Source: CAZPGL01 sp964586175
GTDB lineage: Bacteria; Actinomycetota; Acidimicrobiia; Acidimicrobiales; MedAcidi-G1
NCBI GenBank assembly: GCA_964586175.1
Contig: CAZPGL010000005.1
Span: 1 to 64,000, forward strand
Reading direction: 5' to 3'
DNA: 64,000 bases
Part shown: positions 8,045-16,093 of the stretch, one piece after another
Layout of the letters: every line of letters begins with the position of its first letter
How positions within the stretch are numbered: position 1 is the first letter of the stretch
Notes under the pieces: model-generated
What the model saw: the letters and a program-made list of their open reading frames with translations, nothing else
Database searches by the model: none
Told to the model about the DNA's origin: nothing
Position numbers and translations under genes: made by a program

Positions 8045-8893
8045 TCAGCGGCCCACGTCCCGGTGCCCGACCAGCGGGTCGTAGCCCGCCGTCCGCAGGC
8101 GCTCCGCCACCGATTCGGCCACGGCCACCGACCGGTGGCGACCCCCGGTGCAGCCGAGCGCGACGGACAGGTACGAGCGCCCCTCGCCGACGTAGGCCGG
8201 GAGCAGCAGGTCGAGCAGGCCATGCAGCCGGTCGAGGAAATCCCTGGTGAGGTCCCGGTCGAGCACGTGGTCCTGGACCGGACCGTCCAGGCCGCTCAGC
8301 GGGCGGAGATCGTCGACCCAATGGGGGTTGGGCAGGAACCGGCAGTCGATCACCAGGTCGGCGTCACGCGGCGCCCCGTGCTTGAAGCCGAACGAGGTGA
8401 CCGACACCCGCATCGGGCGGTCATGAGGTTCGCCGTAGATGCCGGCCACCTTGTCGCGCAGGTCGTGGACGTTGAGCTCGGAGGTGTCGATGACCAGATC
8501 GGCCTGGCTCCGTACCGGCTCCAGCAGGGCCCGCTCAGCCTCCACGGCCTGTTCCAGGCCACCGTCGGCACCCAGCGGGTGGGGTCGTCGGGTGCTCTCG
8601 TAGCGACGCACCAGCACCTCGGTGGCGCAGTCCAGGAAGATGATCTGGAGTCGGCTGACCGTGGCCCGCAGTTGCTCGACGACGGTCGCCGTCTGGCCCT
8701 GCTGGGTATCGGCCCGGAGCGTGAACGCCACCCGCTCCCACGAGCTCTCGGGGCCGCCGGCCAGGTCGGCTACCCGGGCGATGAGGTCAGACGGCACACC
8801 GTCGATGACGAACCAGCCCAGGTCCTCGAGGTCCTTCGCGAACTCGGAACGCCCGGCGCCCGACAACCCGGTGACGACCAGTACCTCGCTCAT
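8045..8893 (-). CDS. rapZ: RNase adapter/nucleotide-binding protein RapZ (YvcJ)
   Basis: A 282-residue P-loop protein. The Walker A motif GLSGAGRSE is at residues 9-17. The C-terminal domain contains GCTGGRHRSV, the metabolite-sensing motif of RapZ. In E. coli RapZ controls GlmS by binding small RNAs and RNase E; in Gram-positives (YvcJ) the target is unclear. The start at 8893 follows TAGCAT by 7 nt with no Shine-Dalgarno, a leaderless pattern. In most actinobacteria rapZ is followed by yvcK and whiA before gap; both are absent here. Confidence 0.93.
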   Translation of the reverse strand: MSEVLVVTGLSGAGRSEFAKDLEDLGWFVIDGVPSDLIARVADLAGGPESSWERVAFTLRADTQQGQTATVVEQLRATVSRLQIIFLDCATEVLVRRYESTRRPHPLGADGGLEQAVEAERALLEPVRSQADLVIDTSELNVHDLRDKVAGIYGEPHDRPMRVSVTSFGFKHGAPRDADLVIDCRFLPNPHWVDDLRPLSGLDGPVQDHVLDRDLTRDFLDRLHGLLDLLLPAYVGEGRSYLSVALGCTGGRHRSVAVAESVAERLRTAGYDPLVGHRDVGR

Positions 8894-8978
8894 GGCGACG
8901 ATGCTAGGCGGCGACGGACCCGCCGCAGGCCTCCCGGCGGTCCCCGAACGCCAGGGGGCAGGTAGGTAGCCTGGCCCG

Positions 8979-9296
8979 GTGCCCGACCTCCCCGGAATCC
9001 TGTCCGCCCTCCTGGACCTCCCGGAAATGGCCGAATTGCCCACATGGGCCAACCCGGAGACGCTGGCCACCCTGGCCGCGGCCGCCATCGTCGTGTTGCT
9101 CGTGGCGGCCTACCTGGCGTTCCGGGTCGTCAAGGCCATGGTGTTCAAGGCGCTCATCCTGGGCCTCGCCGTCCTGTTGAGCCTGTCGCTGTGGGACCAA
9201 CGGGCCCAACTCCAGTCGTGCGCCGACGACTGTCAGTGCACGTTGTTCGGCCAGGTCGTCCAGATCCCGGTCGACAAGAACCCCCGCTGCGCCTGA
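8979..9296 (+). CDS. Small membrane protein with Cys-rich C-terminus
   Basis: A 105-residue protein I do not recognise. A polar N-terminal segment is followed by two adjacent hydrophobic stretches (roughly 31-50 and 54-70). The C-terminal region has four cysteines in CADDCQCTLFG and near the end (RCA). The cysteines could form disulfides or bind metal outside the membrane. The GTG start follows TAGCCT (8967-8972) by exactly 6 nt with no Shine-Dalgarno, a clear leaderless arrangement. It is divergent from rapZ and convergent with pyk. Confidence 0.65.
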   Translation: MPDLPGILSALLDLPEMAELPTWANPETLATLAAAAIVVLLVAAYLAFRVVKAMVFKALILGLAVLLSLSLWDQRAQLQSCADDCQCTLFGQVVQIPVDKNPRCA

Positions 9297-9305
9297 TCGG
9301 GCCGG

Positions 9306-10745
9306 TCAGGCGACCTCGGGAACCTGTTCGACGCGCAACACGTTGGTCGACCGGGATGCGCCACCGGTTCCGGCCAGCACCGCCACCAGCTCCCCGGCTT
9401 CGACCGCTCCGGCATCCCGGGCCGTCTCCAGGGCCGCGGACACCCGATCCTCGATGGTCCCTTCGACAGCCAGGTGATGGGGCTCGGTCCCCCAGCTGAG
9501 GGTGAGTTGGCCCACGGTGCGGGGGTTGGCGCTCAGGCCGAGGATGCGGGCCGCCGGCCGGAACCGGGCCATGGACCGCACGGTGAACCCGGAACCCGAG
9601 ATGCACAGGATGGTCGAAATGCCCAGTTCGCTGACCGCCCGCGACGTGGCCTGGGTCATGGCGTCGGTGATGGCGGTGTCGGGATCGTCGGTGTCGGTGA
9701 GCCGCAGGTCGGCCAACTCCATGGCCCAGCCCCGGTGGTCGAAGTCGCGGTCGGCGTGCTCGACGATACGGCCCATGGTGGCGACGACGTGGGCCGGATC
9801 GGCACCGATGGCCGTCTCGCCGGAGAGCATGACGGCGCTGGATCCGTCCCAGACCGCGTTGGCGACGTCGGACACCTCGGCCCGCGTGGGCTCCGGGTTG
9901 TGGATCATCGTCTCCAGCATCTGGGTGGCGGTGATGGCCGGACGCCCCAAGGCGATGCACTCCCGGATGATTTCCTTCTGGAGCATCGGTAGGCCTTCGA
10001 TACCGCATTCAGAACCGAGATCGCCCCGGGCGACCATGACGGCGCCCGACGCCTCGATGATGTCCGGTAGGTCCTCGACGGCGGCCCGTGTCTCGACCTT
10101 GGCCACCACCAAGGGCCCGTCGGGATTCGGTGGGGTCCCGAGCCGGGTCAGGTCGGCAGCCGAACGGACGAACGAGACGGCGACCATGTCGACCTCGAGG
10201 GGCAGGAACCGGTCGAGGGCCGCCATGTCCTCAGGGGTGGGGGCCGAGATCGAGAGACGATCGGACGGAATGTGTAGCCCGGGTCGGCCGGACAACACGC
10301 CGCCGTGGGCCACCACGGCCCGCAGGTGGTCGCCTGGAGCGTCGACGACGTCGAACACCACCCGGCCGTCACCCATGCTCAGGCGGTCACCGACCTGGAC
10401 GTCGTCGAGCAGACCCTCGTAATCGACCTCGACGATCCGGTGGTTGCTGGTCGTACCGCCCACGTGGAGCAGCACCGTGGAGCCCTCGACAATCTCGACC
10501 GGTTGATCACCGAAGTTGGCCGACCGTACCTTCGGGCCAGGCAGGTCGACGAGCACGCCGACGGCCCGCCTCTCCTCGGCGGCAATTCGGCGGATGGTCG
10601 CCAGTCGTTCGGCCGCCTCGTCGTGGGTGCCGTGGGCCAGGCCCAGGCGAGCCACGTCCATGCCGGCCCGGATCAGGTCGCGCAACACCGGCTCGGACTC
10701 GGATGCCGGTCCGATGGTGGCGATGATCTTGGTACGGCGGGCCAT
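9306..10745 (-). CDS. pyk: Pyruvate kinase, divergent and probably K+-independent
   Basis: A 479-residue enzyme making pyruvate and ATP from phosphoenolpyruvate. Family landmarks are present: TKIIATIGPAS, VAKVET with the catalytic Lys, MVARGDLG, ATQMLETM and VMLSGETA. The monovalent-cation site is altered: the usual RLNxSHG reads RLGLAHG (33-39) and the usual LDTKGPE reads VDLPGPK (66-72). Loss of the Asn, Ser and Thr ligands together with Lys in place of the key Glu is the pattern of K+-independent pyruvate kinases. The ATG lies 6 nt after TAGCGT on the minus strand, so the mRNA is probably leaderless. It stands alone. Confidence 0.93.
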   Translation of the reverse strand: MARRTKIIATIGPASESEPVLRDLIRAGMDVARLGLAHGTHDEAAERLATIRRIAAEERRAVGVLVDLPGPKVRSANFGDQPVEIVEGSTVLLHVGGTTSNHRIVEVDYEGLLDDVQVGDRLSMGDGRVVFDVVDAPGDHLRAVVAHGGVLSGRPGLHIPSDRLSISAPTPEDMAALDRFLPLEVDMVAVSFVRSAADLTRLGTPPNPDGPLVVAKVETRAAVEDLPDIIEASGAVMVARGDLGSECGIEGLPMLQKEIIRECIALGRPAITATQMLETMIHNPEPTRAEVSDVANAVWDGSSAVMLSGETAIGADPAHVVATMGRIVEHADRDFDHRGWAMELADLRLTDTDDPDTAITDAMTQATSRAVSELGISTILCISGSGFTVRSMARFRPAARILGLSANPRTVGQLTLSWGTEPHHLAVEGTIEDRVSAALETARDAGAVEAGELVAVLAGTGGASRSTNVLRVEQVPEVA

Positions 10746-10798
10746 GTGTTCACGCTACCGGGGCCCACTCCGGGCCCGGGGTTGCATTGATGGGCCGC

Positions 10799-11353
10799 TC
10801 AGGCTTCGGAGTCGTGCTCAGCCAGCCGGGCCAGCAGTTGGTCGCGGACCGACCGGCCCTTCTCCCGGGCCGCATCGCCGGTGACCCGCCAACCCAGCCG
10901 ACTGGAATAGAGCAGCGGAGGCTCCCCCAGCCGTCCCTCGCCGTGGGCCACCACCCGGGCGAAGAACAGGTCGTGGTCGTAACGACCGGTGATCCGGTCC
11001 TCGACCTCGCAGCCCAGCCAGGCGATGGCGTCGGGCACCACGGCCCAACCGTCGACCTCGCCTATCCACTCGGGGGCGATGTAGCGGAACTTTCGGCCCG
11101 GGTAGCTGAAGTACTGCCCGACGTCGACCTGGTCACCGGCCAGGATCGACACCGCGAACCGGCCGGAGCCGGCGATCAGCGGGTGGGTGTCGTGTTTGGG
11201 CGACACCGATGCCAGCAGCACCGGTTCCTCGAACGAGACCTGGCACACCCAGTGCGAGCAGTAGCCCCGGGTCACCCCGTCGTGGCTGGCCGCCACCACC
11301 TGGACGCCCTTCATCATCTGCCCCAGGCAGCGCTTGAGGTCGCGGTCGATCAC
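10799..11353 (-). CDS. Flavin reductase-like FMN-binding split-barrel protein
   Basis: A 184-residue protein of the flavin reductase family, which binds FMN or FAD and passes electrons from NAD(P)H, often to a partner monooxygenase. The N-terminal segment with a run of small and hydrophobic residues (PVLLASVSPKHDTH) and the following SGRFAVSIL match the FMN-binding barrel. No partner monooxygenase is adjacent, so its electron acceptor is unknown. The GTG start lies 6 nt after TAGCGT on the minus strand. This mirrors the divergent GDPD gene, whose start codon is only 45 nt away. Confidence 0.82.
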   Translation of the reverse strand: MIDRDLKRCLGQMMKGVQVVAASHDGVTRGYCSHWVCQVSFEEPVLLASVSPKHDTHPLIAGSGRFAVSILAGDQVDVGQYFSYPGRKFRYIAPEWIGEVDGWAVVPDAIAWLGCEVEDRITGRYDHDLFFARVVAHGEGRLGEPPLLYSSRLGWRVTGDAAREKGRSVRDQLLARLAEHDSEA

Positions 11354-11398
11354 GTCCGGACGCTAACCGGGTGCCCGGCCGCTAGGTAGCGTCGGGGA
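11354..11398. promoter_or_regulatory. 45-bp divergent region with two leaderless -10 elements
   Basis: The gap between the start codons of the flavin reductase (minus) and GDPD (plus) holds one TAGCGT on each strand: 11360-11365 read on the minus strand, and 11387-11392 on the plus. Each is exactly 6 nt from its start codon. Transcription would begin at or within a base or two of the start codon in both directions. The upstream promoter regions must overlap, so the two genes may compete for RNA polymerase. Confidence 0.6.
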
Positions 11399-12172
11399 AT
11401 GGCCGCCCCCCATCCGTTTCTCGACCATGACGGTCTGCTGGCCTTCGCCCACCGGGGCGGGGCCGGTGACTGGCCGGAGAACAGCCTGCCGGCGTTCCGT
11501 AACGCCGTGGAGCTCGGCTACCGCTACGTGGAGACCGATGTGCACACCACCGCCGACGGGGTCGTGGTGGCTTTCCACGACGACACGCTCGATCGGGTCA
11601 CCGACGGCCGCGGGCGGATCGCCGACCTGCCGTGGTCGGAGGTGTCCCGGGCCCGGATCGATGGCCGCGAGCCCATCCCCCTCCTGGACGACCTCTTCGA
11701 GGAGTTCCCGGACGTCCGCATCAACATCGACCCGAAGCACGACGCGGTCGTCGAGGCGCTGGCTGAACGGCTGTCTGCCCACCGGGCCCTCGACCGGGTG
11801 TGCGTCGGCGCCTTCTCCGATCGCCGCCTCCGTCGCCTGCGCAGGCTGCTGGGACCAGGGCTGTGCACCTCGGCCGGCCCCCTGGCCACAGCCCGTTTCC
11901 GGCTGGCCAGCCTCGGGGCGGCCCGTCATGACCCGCCGTGGCACTGCCTGCAGGTGCCGGTCCGGCAGGGACCAGTCCGCCTGGTCGACCGCCGCCTCGT
12001 CGAGGCCGCGCATCGACTCGGCCTGCAAGTCCACGTGTGGACCATCGACGACCCCGGAGAGATGGCCCGGCTGGTGGACCTCGGCGTCGACGGCATCATG
12101 ACCGACCGGCCGGCTGTGCTCCGCGGCGTGCTTCTCGATGCCGGCCGCTGGTCGGATGCTGTGGAAGGCTGA
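11399..12172 (+). CDS. Glycerophosphodiester phosphodiesterase
   Basis: A 257-residue GDPD-family TIM barrel that hydrolyses glycerophosphodiesters to glycerol 3-phosphate and an alcohol. The catalytic HRGG with downstream PENS, metal-binding ETDVHTT and the second catalytic His in AFHDDTLDR are intact. A C-terminal WTIDDP and GVDGIMTDRP complete the family pattern. There is no signal peptide, so it probably acts on cytosolic lipid headgroup products. The ATG lies 6 nt after TAGCGT (leaderless). The next gene starts 4 nt after its stop. Confidence 0.93.
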   Translation: MAAPHPFLDHDGLLAFAHRGGAGDWPENSLPAFRNAVELGYRYVETDVHTTADGVVVAFHDDTLDRVTDGRGRIADLPWSEVSRARIDGREPIPLLDDLFEEFPDVRINIDPKHDAVVEALAERLSAHRALDRVCVGAFSDRRLRRLRRLLGPGLCTSAGPLATARFRLASLGAARHDPPWHCLQVPVRQGPVRLVDRRLVEAAHRLGLQVHVWTIDDPGEMARLVDLGVDGIMTDRPAVLRGVLLDAGRWSDAVEG

Positions 12173-12176
12173 CCAG

Positions 12177-12575
12177 ATGATCGACGTCGACACGTTCCGG
12201 GTGTTCCTCCACGTCCTCGCGGTGTGTGGTTGGGTCGGCGGCCAGTTGCTGATGGGGGCCCTCGTACCGGTACTGCGCCGCTTCGGACCCGAGGCCCCCC
12301 GACAGGCCGCCCAGCGGTTCGGGCGCTTCGCATGGGGTTGCTTCGCCCTGGCCCTGGTAACCGGGCTCTGGAACCTCATGGAGGTCGACCTAGGCGATCG
12401 GGACACCGACTACCAGGTGACCCTCTTCGTGAAGCTCCTGCTGGTGGGCCTGTCGGGGGCCCTGGCCGCCGCACACGGCACCACCCGGTCGGTGGTGATC
12501 CGGGCAACGACCGGCGCCCTGGGTCTGATCGCCTCTCTTGGTGCCCTGTTCGCCGGGTCGGCGCTCGTCGCCTGA
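12177..12575 (+). CDS. CopD/DUF2269-like four-helix membrane protein
   Basis: A 132-residue integral membrane protein with about four hydrophobic helices. FLHVLAVCGWVGGQLLMG in the first helix and ALVTGLWNL in the second resemble the copper-resistance D/DUF2269 family of heme- or copper-associated membrane proteins. Conserved His12 in the first helix could bind metal. Start at 12177 with GGAAGG upstream, 4 nt after the GDPD stop, so it is co-transcribed. A longer in-frame start at 12138 would overlap GDPD and is less likely. The specific function is not established. Confidence 0.6.
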   Translation: MIDVDTFRVFLHVLAVCGWVGGQLLMGALVPVLRRFGPEAPRQAAQRFGRFAWGCFALALVTGLWNLMEVDLGDRDTDYQVTLFVKLLLVGLSGALAAAHGTTRSVVIRATTGALGLIASLGALFAGSALVA

Positions 12576-12626
12576 CGGACGCGTTTCCCCCCCTCCCTCA
12601 CGGATTGCAGCCGATCCGCGGGCATT

Positions 12627-12689
12627 CTGTGGACAGCGTGTGGACGGCGGGCGACCACCCTGGGGAAATCCGAACCAGTTCTGGGGAAT
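12627..12689 (+). repeat. Helically phased array of four CTGtGGAcA-like boxes
   Basis: Four related nonamers, CTGTGGACA (12627), GTGTGGACG (12638), CTGGGGAAA (12660) and CTGGGGAAT (12681), all point the same way. Their starts are 11, 22 and 21 bp apart, close to whole turns of the helix. The first two differ from the complement of the actinobacterial DnaA box (TTGTCCACA) at one or two positions. Same-face spacing suggests cooperative binding of one protein. They lie directly upstream of the promoter of the candidate RNA. No replication genes are nearby, so I do not call this oriC. Confidence 0.45.
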
Positions 12690-12702
12690 ACTCTGAATCG
12701 GG

Positions 12703-12731
12703 TTGACCGACGTCACACCCGGGCGCATGAT
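12703..12731 (+). promoter_or_regulatory. Sigma70-like promoter for the candidate RNA
   Basis: TTGACC (12703-12708) and CATGAT (12726-12731) are separated by exactly 17 bp. They match five and four of six consensus positions. An imperfect palindrome, TGACCGACGTCA (12704-12715), overlaps the -35 element and could be an operator. The predicted start near 12738 is followed at once by the purine-rich hairpin tract, and no protein-coding start follows at a sensible distance. Confidence 0.45.
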
Positions 12732-12737
12732 GCCTGC

Positions 12738-13330
12738 ACGCCGAACACGGCAAGGAAGTCGGAACCGGATGGAACCGGCAACCCGGACCGAAGGAGGGAC
12801 GCAAGTCCCACCGGAGGAACGGAGGGCCGAGACCCTGGAGATGCTTCTGAGACGGGTTCGGGGAGGACCGTGACCACGCTGGATCCGACGGGGAACCGAC
12901 GGAGACAGCGGGTCGGCCGCAGGCACGGAGGTGTCGAGGCCGGCAGGATCCGCAACGATCGCAAGATCGGGGCGAACCAGCCGGACGAGATACCGGCCGG
13001 GCCCGGGGTCGCACCGGGTTGCACCGCCACCGCCGGGTGGTGGCAGCAACAGGGTGTGGAACCGGGAACGGTGTGCCGGGCACACCTGGTCCTTCCGGTG
13101 CCGCCGGGCACGGGAAGGAGGAGGTGGGCTCGATCCCGCCGGGGATCGGCAGTCGAACCGGGCACGGGTCCGGGGACCGACGGGTCGCCCGGGTCCGGGT
13201 CAGAGCGGGAGCCGCCCTTCGGGGAGGGTCCAGCTCCAGGTGCGGGTCGTCCGACGGGACGGCATCGCCGGGTGGAAACGGAACGCCAGGAGCGGCTCCG
13301 AGGAGTTGACCGGTTCGCCGGGAGGCTACT
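12738..13330 (+). ncRNA. Candidate large structured RNA, unidentified
   Basis: Within the 800-bp gap between two convergent genes, the + strand is strongly purine-rich and poor in T. It contains a series of perfect short hairpins: GGGAC-GCAA-GTCCC (12796-12809), CGATC-GCAA-GATCG (12956-12969), CCACC-GCCG-GGTGG (13027-13040), GGTGTGC-CGG-GCACACC (13070-13086), CGATCCC-GCCG-GGGATCG (13131-13148), CCC-TTCG-GGG (13215-13224) and CGTCC-GACG-GGACG (13248-13261). Several are capped by stable tetraloops. Two are nested in outer stems: ACCGG 13061-13065 with CCGGT 13095-13099, and GGAGC 13208-13212 with GCTCC 13233-13237. Open frames here give Arg/Gly/Pro peptides with no fold. I do not find the conserved cores of RNase P RNA, tmRNA, SRP RNA or a group II intron domain V. 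The 3' end is unclear. Confidence 0.42.
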
Positions 13331-13372
13331 CGGGGCCGTTTCCGCGTTTTGTCCCCGGTCGCGACACCGGCC

Positions 13373-14485
13373 TCACGGCACGTACGAGCCGTACGACGCC
13401 ATAGCGGTGAGGACCACGAGCAGTACCGCCGACACCGGCAACACCAGCACACCGGCCCGGCCCATCCGCCGGGATCCCGCCACGACCCCCAGGGCGATCA
13501 CCAGCGGAAACGCGTTGAGGGCGTAACGCTCGAGGCTGTTCAGGTTCTCGGCCCCCAGAGCCACGAGAAGGGTGGCCGCGGCGAACAGGCCGTGGCGCAG
13601 CGGCAGGGTCCGGAACGCCACCACGGCCAGCACTACGAACACGACGGCGAACGGGATGTGCATGCCGTCGCCCCAGCGTTCCGGACCGAACAGATCGCCG
13701 ACACCGTCCACCAGCCGCACCACCGGATTGACGTCGTCCCCCCGGAGCTCCGACTGGACCTTCAACGGGATCCACCGCTCCTCGAAGCGGACCGACGCCC
13801 ACACCACGAAGCCGCCGGCCCCGACGACACCGCCGGCCACCGCGGCCAGACGGCCAGCCATGTCGTGCCGACGCCAGAACGGCCACACCGCGGCAAGCGC
13901 GGCCGCGGCGAGCAGCGCACCCGTCGGTCGGGTCAGGCCGGCACAGGCCGACAAGCCCGCCGCCCACCACCAGCGCTCACGCCGTAGAGCCAGAAACGTC
14001 CCCGCGGACAGAGCCAGGAACAGCGCCTCGGCATAGCCCCACACCAGGACGAACGCCGTCGGAAAGCAGGCCAGGAGCCAGACCGACCGGTCGGCCAGGG
14101 GGCGCTCGCCGGTCTCGGCCATCACCAGCCTCCGCAGCACCACCATGGCCGTCAGCGCTGCGACGTTGGCGATTACCAGCAGGGCGACGTCGGCCGCACC
14201 GGGCAGAATCGCGTCGACCACCCGACCCGCCAGGGCGAAGCCGGGGAAGAAGCGAACGGCCTCGCGCTGGGCGTCGCCGTACCCGACCTCGACCAGCAAC
14301 CGGTACCAGCCACCATCCCACGCCATCAAGCCCTGGTCGATGGTCGCCGGCCGCACCCCCGACCCCCGCCCGGCCACCAGCCGTGCCGCCACCATCCCGG
14401 CAGCGACCAGAACCCTGGCCACCACCCATGCCGGCACGACGACCCGGAGGTCGTCGACGAGACGTCGGGTGGTCGACCCGGTCAT
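13373..14485 (-). CDS. PIG-V-like mannosyltransferase, polytopic membrane protein
   Basis: A 370-residue protein with about nine hydrophobic helices. The motif WDGGWY near residue 45 and the first-loop architecture resemble the PIG-V (GPI mannosyltransferase 2) family found in actinobacteria, which uses polyprenyl-phosphate mannose. ATG overlaps the stop of the upstream membrane glycosyltransferase (ATGA), so the two are translated together. It ends at the candidate RNA region, with which it is convergent. The acceptor is unknown; cell-envelope glycolipid or protein mannosylation is likely. A longer frame upstream exists only because it overlaps the neighbour. Confidence 0.72.
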   Translation of the reverse strand: MTGSTTRRLVDDLRVVVPAWVVARVLVAAGMVAARLVAGRGSGVRPATIDQGLMAWDGGWYRLLVEVGYGDAQREAVRFFPGFALAGRVVDAILPGAADVALLVIANVAALTAMVVLRRLVMAETGERPLADRSVWLLACFPTAFVLVWGYAEALFLALSAGTFLALRRERWWWAAGLSACAGLTRPTGALLAAAALAAVWPFWRRHDMAGRLAAVAGGVVGAGGFVVWASVRFEERWIPLKVQSELRGDDVNPVVRLVDGVGDLFGPERWGDGMHIPFAVVFVVLAVVAFRTLPLRHGLFAAATLLVALGAENLNSLERYALNAFPLVIALGVVAGSRRMGRAGVLVLPVSAVLLVVLTAMASYGSYVP

Positions 14486-16017
14486 CCGGTGAATCGGCTG
14501 AGGTTGGCGCTGTTGAAGAAGCGGTCGCCGTCGGCATGAACGATCCGTGCCGTCCCTGAGGACCCGGCGGACAACGCTGAGCGCAGGCGACTGCACTGGT
14601 CGTCGAAGGTCTCGTAGCCGTCGGACCATACAAGCCACACCGCCCCGCCGGGTGGTCGAAGGCCGAGCACGGCCGAGGCCACCGCGCCCGGGTCGGCGTC
14701 CTCGTTGCGGGCCGCGTAATCGGTCCAGTCGACGGAAACTCCGGGATCCAGCGTCGGATACGCGAGCAGCACGAACCGGTCGTCGAACAGGCGGTTGCCG
14801 GCCGGGGCCAGCTGATCGGGGCAGAACACCACCGGATCACCGACCCCGCCCGAGGAATCGACCCGGGCCGCGATCACCCCGACCTGGGTGCGGTCGCGGG
14901 ACAACTCCCGGGCCACCGACACCCAGGACAGGCCGGCCAGGAGCACGAGGGCCACCAGGCCCACCGGCCGGGTGAACCGGGCCAACCCGACGGCGGCCGC
15001 GGCGACGAGCGGCACGAAGGCCACCACGGCGTACCGGCCCTGGAACGCCGAACCGCCGACCACGCTCACCGATGCGCCGACCACCATGGCCGCCAGACCC
15101 AACAGCACCGTGGCCCGCAGCCACGGCAGGTCGGTCAGGCCCAGCACCGTCACCTCACCGCTCCGTCGGGAACCGACGCCGAGGGCGACGATGACGATCG
15201 TCGCCACCGCGACCAGCAGCGCCTCGGAACCACGCCCTCCGCCATAGGCCTCGAGCGCCAAGGCAGCCACCACGGTCGGCCGCGGGGCCGGCGACCACGG
15301 TGTGCCGGTGTGGGCGAGCTGGTGCCAGAACACGGGGAACCACGCCGTGAACACGACGATCCCCAGCCCGACGGCCACCATCAGCCGTCGGGCGGCACCC
15401 CGCGATGCCGGATCGCCTCGGCGCCACAGCCAGCACAGGCCCAGACCCGCCACGGCGACGAGGAACAGGGTCCAATAGTGGGTCAGCAACAGGGCCGCGG
15501 TGACCGCGGTGACCCCGGCCAGCCGCCACGGGGTGGGTCGCCGCCATGCTCCGGCGACGGCCAGATGGCCCAGCAGGATCAGCAGCACCAGAAGCGAGTA
15601 CATACGGGCCTCGGTGGCGTAGCGCACGGCGAACGGGCTCGACGCCAGCACCCCCACCCCCAGCAGGGCGGTCCAACGGTCGGCGAACCGACGCAGCATC
15701 ACCGCGCACACCCCCAGCGACGACACCGACAGCACCCCGGACAGGGCCCGCAAGGCGGCGTCGGAGTCGCCGAACAGGTTGGACCAGCCGATCAGGGCCA
15801 GGTAGTAGAGCGGCGGATGCCCGTCGCGACGCAGGTGGCCGACCAGGTCGTCGACCCCGCCGGCGGCGATCGCTCCCGAGATGGCCTCATCCAGCCACAT
15901 CGGCGAATCGGCGTGGAACCGGAGGACCACGCCGACGACGACCAGCACAGCAACCACGCCCACACCGGCCCGCGTGACACGCCGGTGGGTCTGCGGCGAT
16001 GGGGAACTCCCGAGCAC
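14482..16017 (-). CDS. GT39/PMT-like membrane glycosyltransferase
   Basis: A protein of 511 residues with a first helix near residues 18-36 and many further helices. It has MWLDEA in the first extracytoplasmic loop, containing the Asp-Glu pair typical of GT-C enzymes (ArnT/PMT type), followed by HPPLYYLAL. The C-terminal 120 residues form a soluble extracytoplasmic domain. It should transfer a sugar from a polyprenyl-phosphate donor on the outer face of the membrane. I chose the GTG at 16017; an upstream start would run into the divergent gene at 16094. It is coupled by ATGA to the PIG-V-like gene, suggesting one envelope pathway. Confidence 0.72.
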   Translation of the reverse strand: MLGSSPSPQTHRRVTRAGVGVVAVLVVVGVVLRFHADSPMWLDEAISGAIAAGGVDDLVGHLRRDGHPPLYYLALIGWSNLFGDSDAALRALSGVLSVSSLGVCAVMLRRFADRWTALLGVGVLASSPFAVRYATEARMYSLLVLLILLGHLAVAGAWRRPTPWRLAGVTAVTAALLLTHYWTLFLVAVAGLGLCWLWRRGDPASRGAARRLMVAVGLGIVVFTAWFPVFWHQLAHTGTPWSPAPRPTVVAALALEAYGGGRGSEALLVAVATIVIVALGVGSRRSGEVTVLGLTDLPWLRATVLLGLAAMVVGASVSVVGGSAFQGRYAVVAFVPLVAAAAVGLARFTRPVGLVALVLLAGLSWVSVARELSRDRTQVGVIAARVDSSGGVGDPVVFCPDQLAPAGNRLFDDRFVLLAYPTLDPGVSVDWTDYAARNEDADPGAVASAVLGLRPPGGAVWLVWSDGYETFDDQCSRLRSALSAGSSGTARIVHADGDRFFNSANLSRFTG

Positions 16018-16093
16018 GATCGCCGATGGTACCGGGAGCCAGGGCCGCGGGTGGTTACGCTCCAGGCGACCGTCCTTCGACCAGACTGCCTGC

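Noticed and set aside
12627..12689. Chromosomal origin oriC
   Set aside because: Only four degenerate boxes, no AT-rich unwinding region, and no dnaA, dnaN, gyrB or rpmH nearby.
12576..13372. RNase P RNA, tmRNA, SRP RNA or group II intron
   Set aside because: I looked for their conserved cores (for example the GAGGAAAGTCC and ACAGAAA segments of RNase P RNA, the tRNA-like ends of tmRNA, the domain V hairpin) and did not see them.
12870..13526. Open frame across the hairpin-rich region
   Set aside because: The peptide is Arg/Gly/Pro-rich without fold, enters the neighbouring gene antisense, and hairpins break normal codon patterns.
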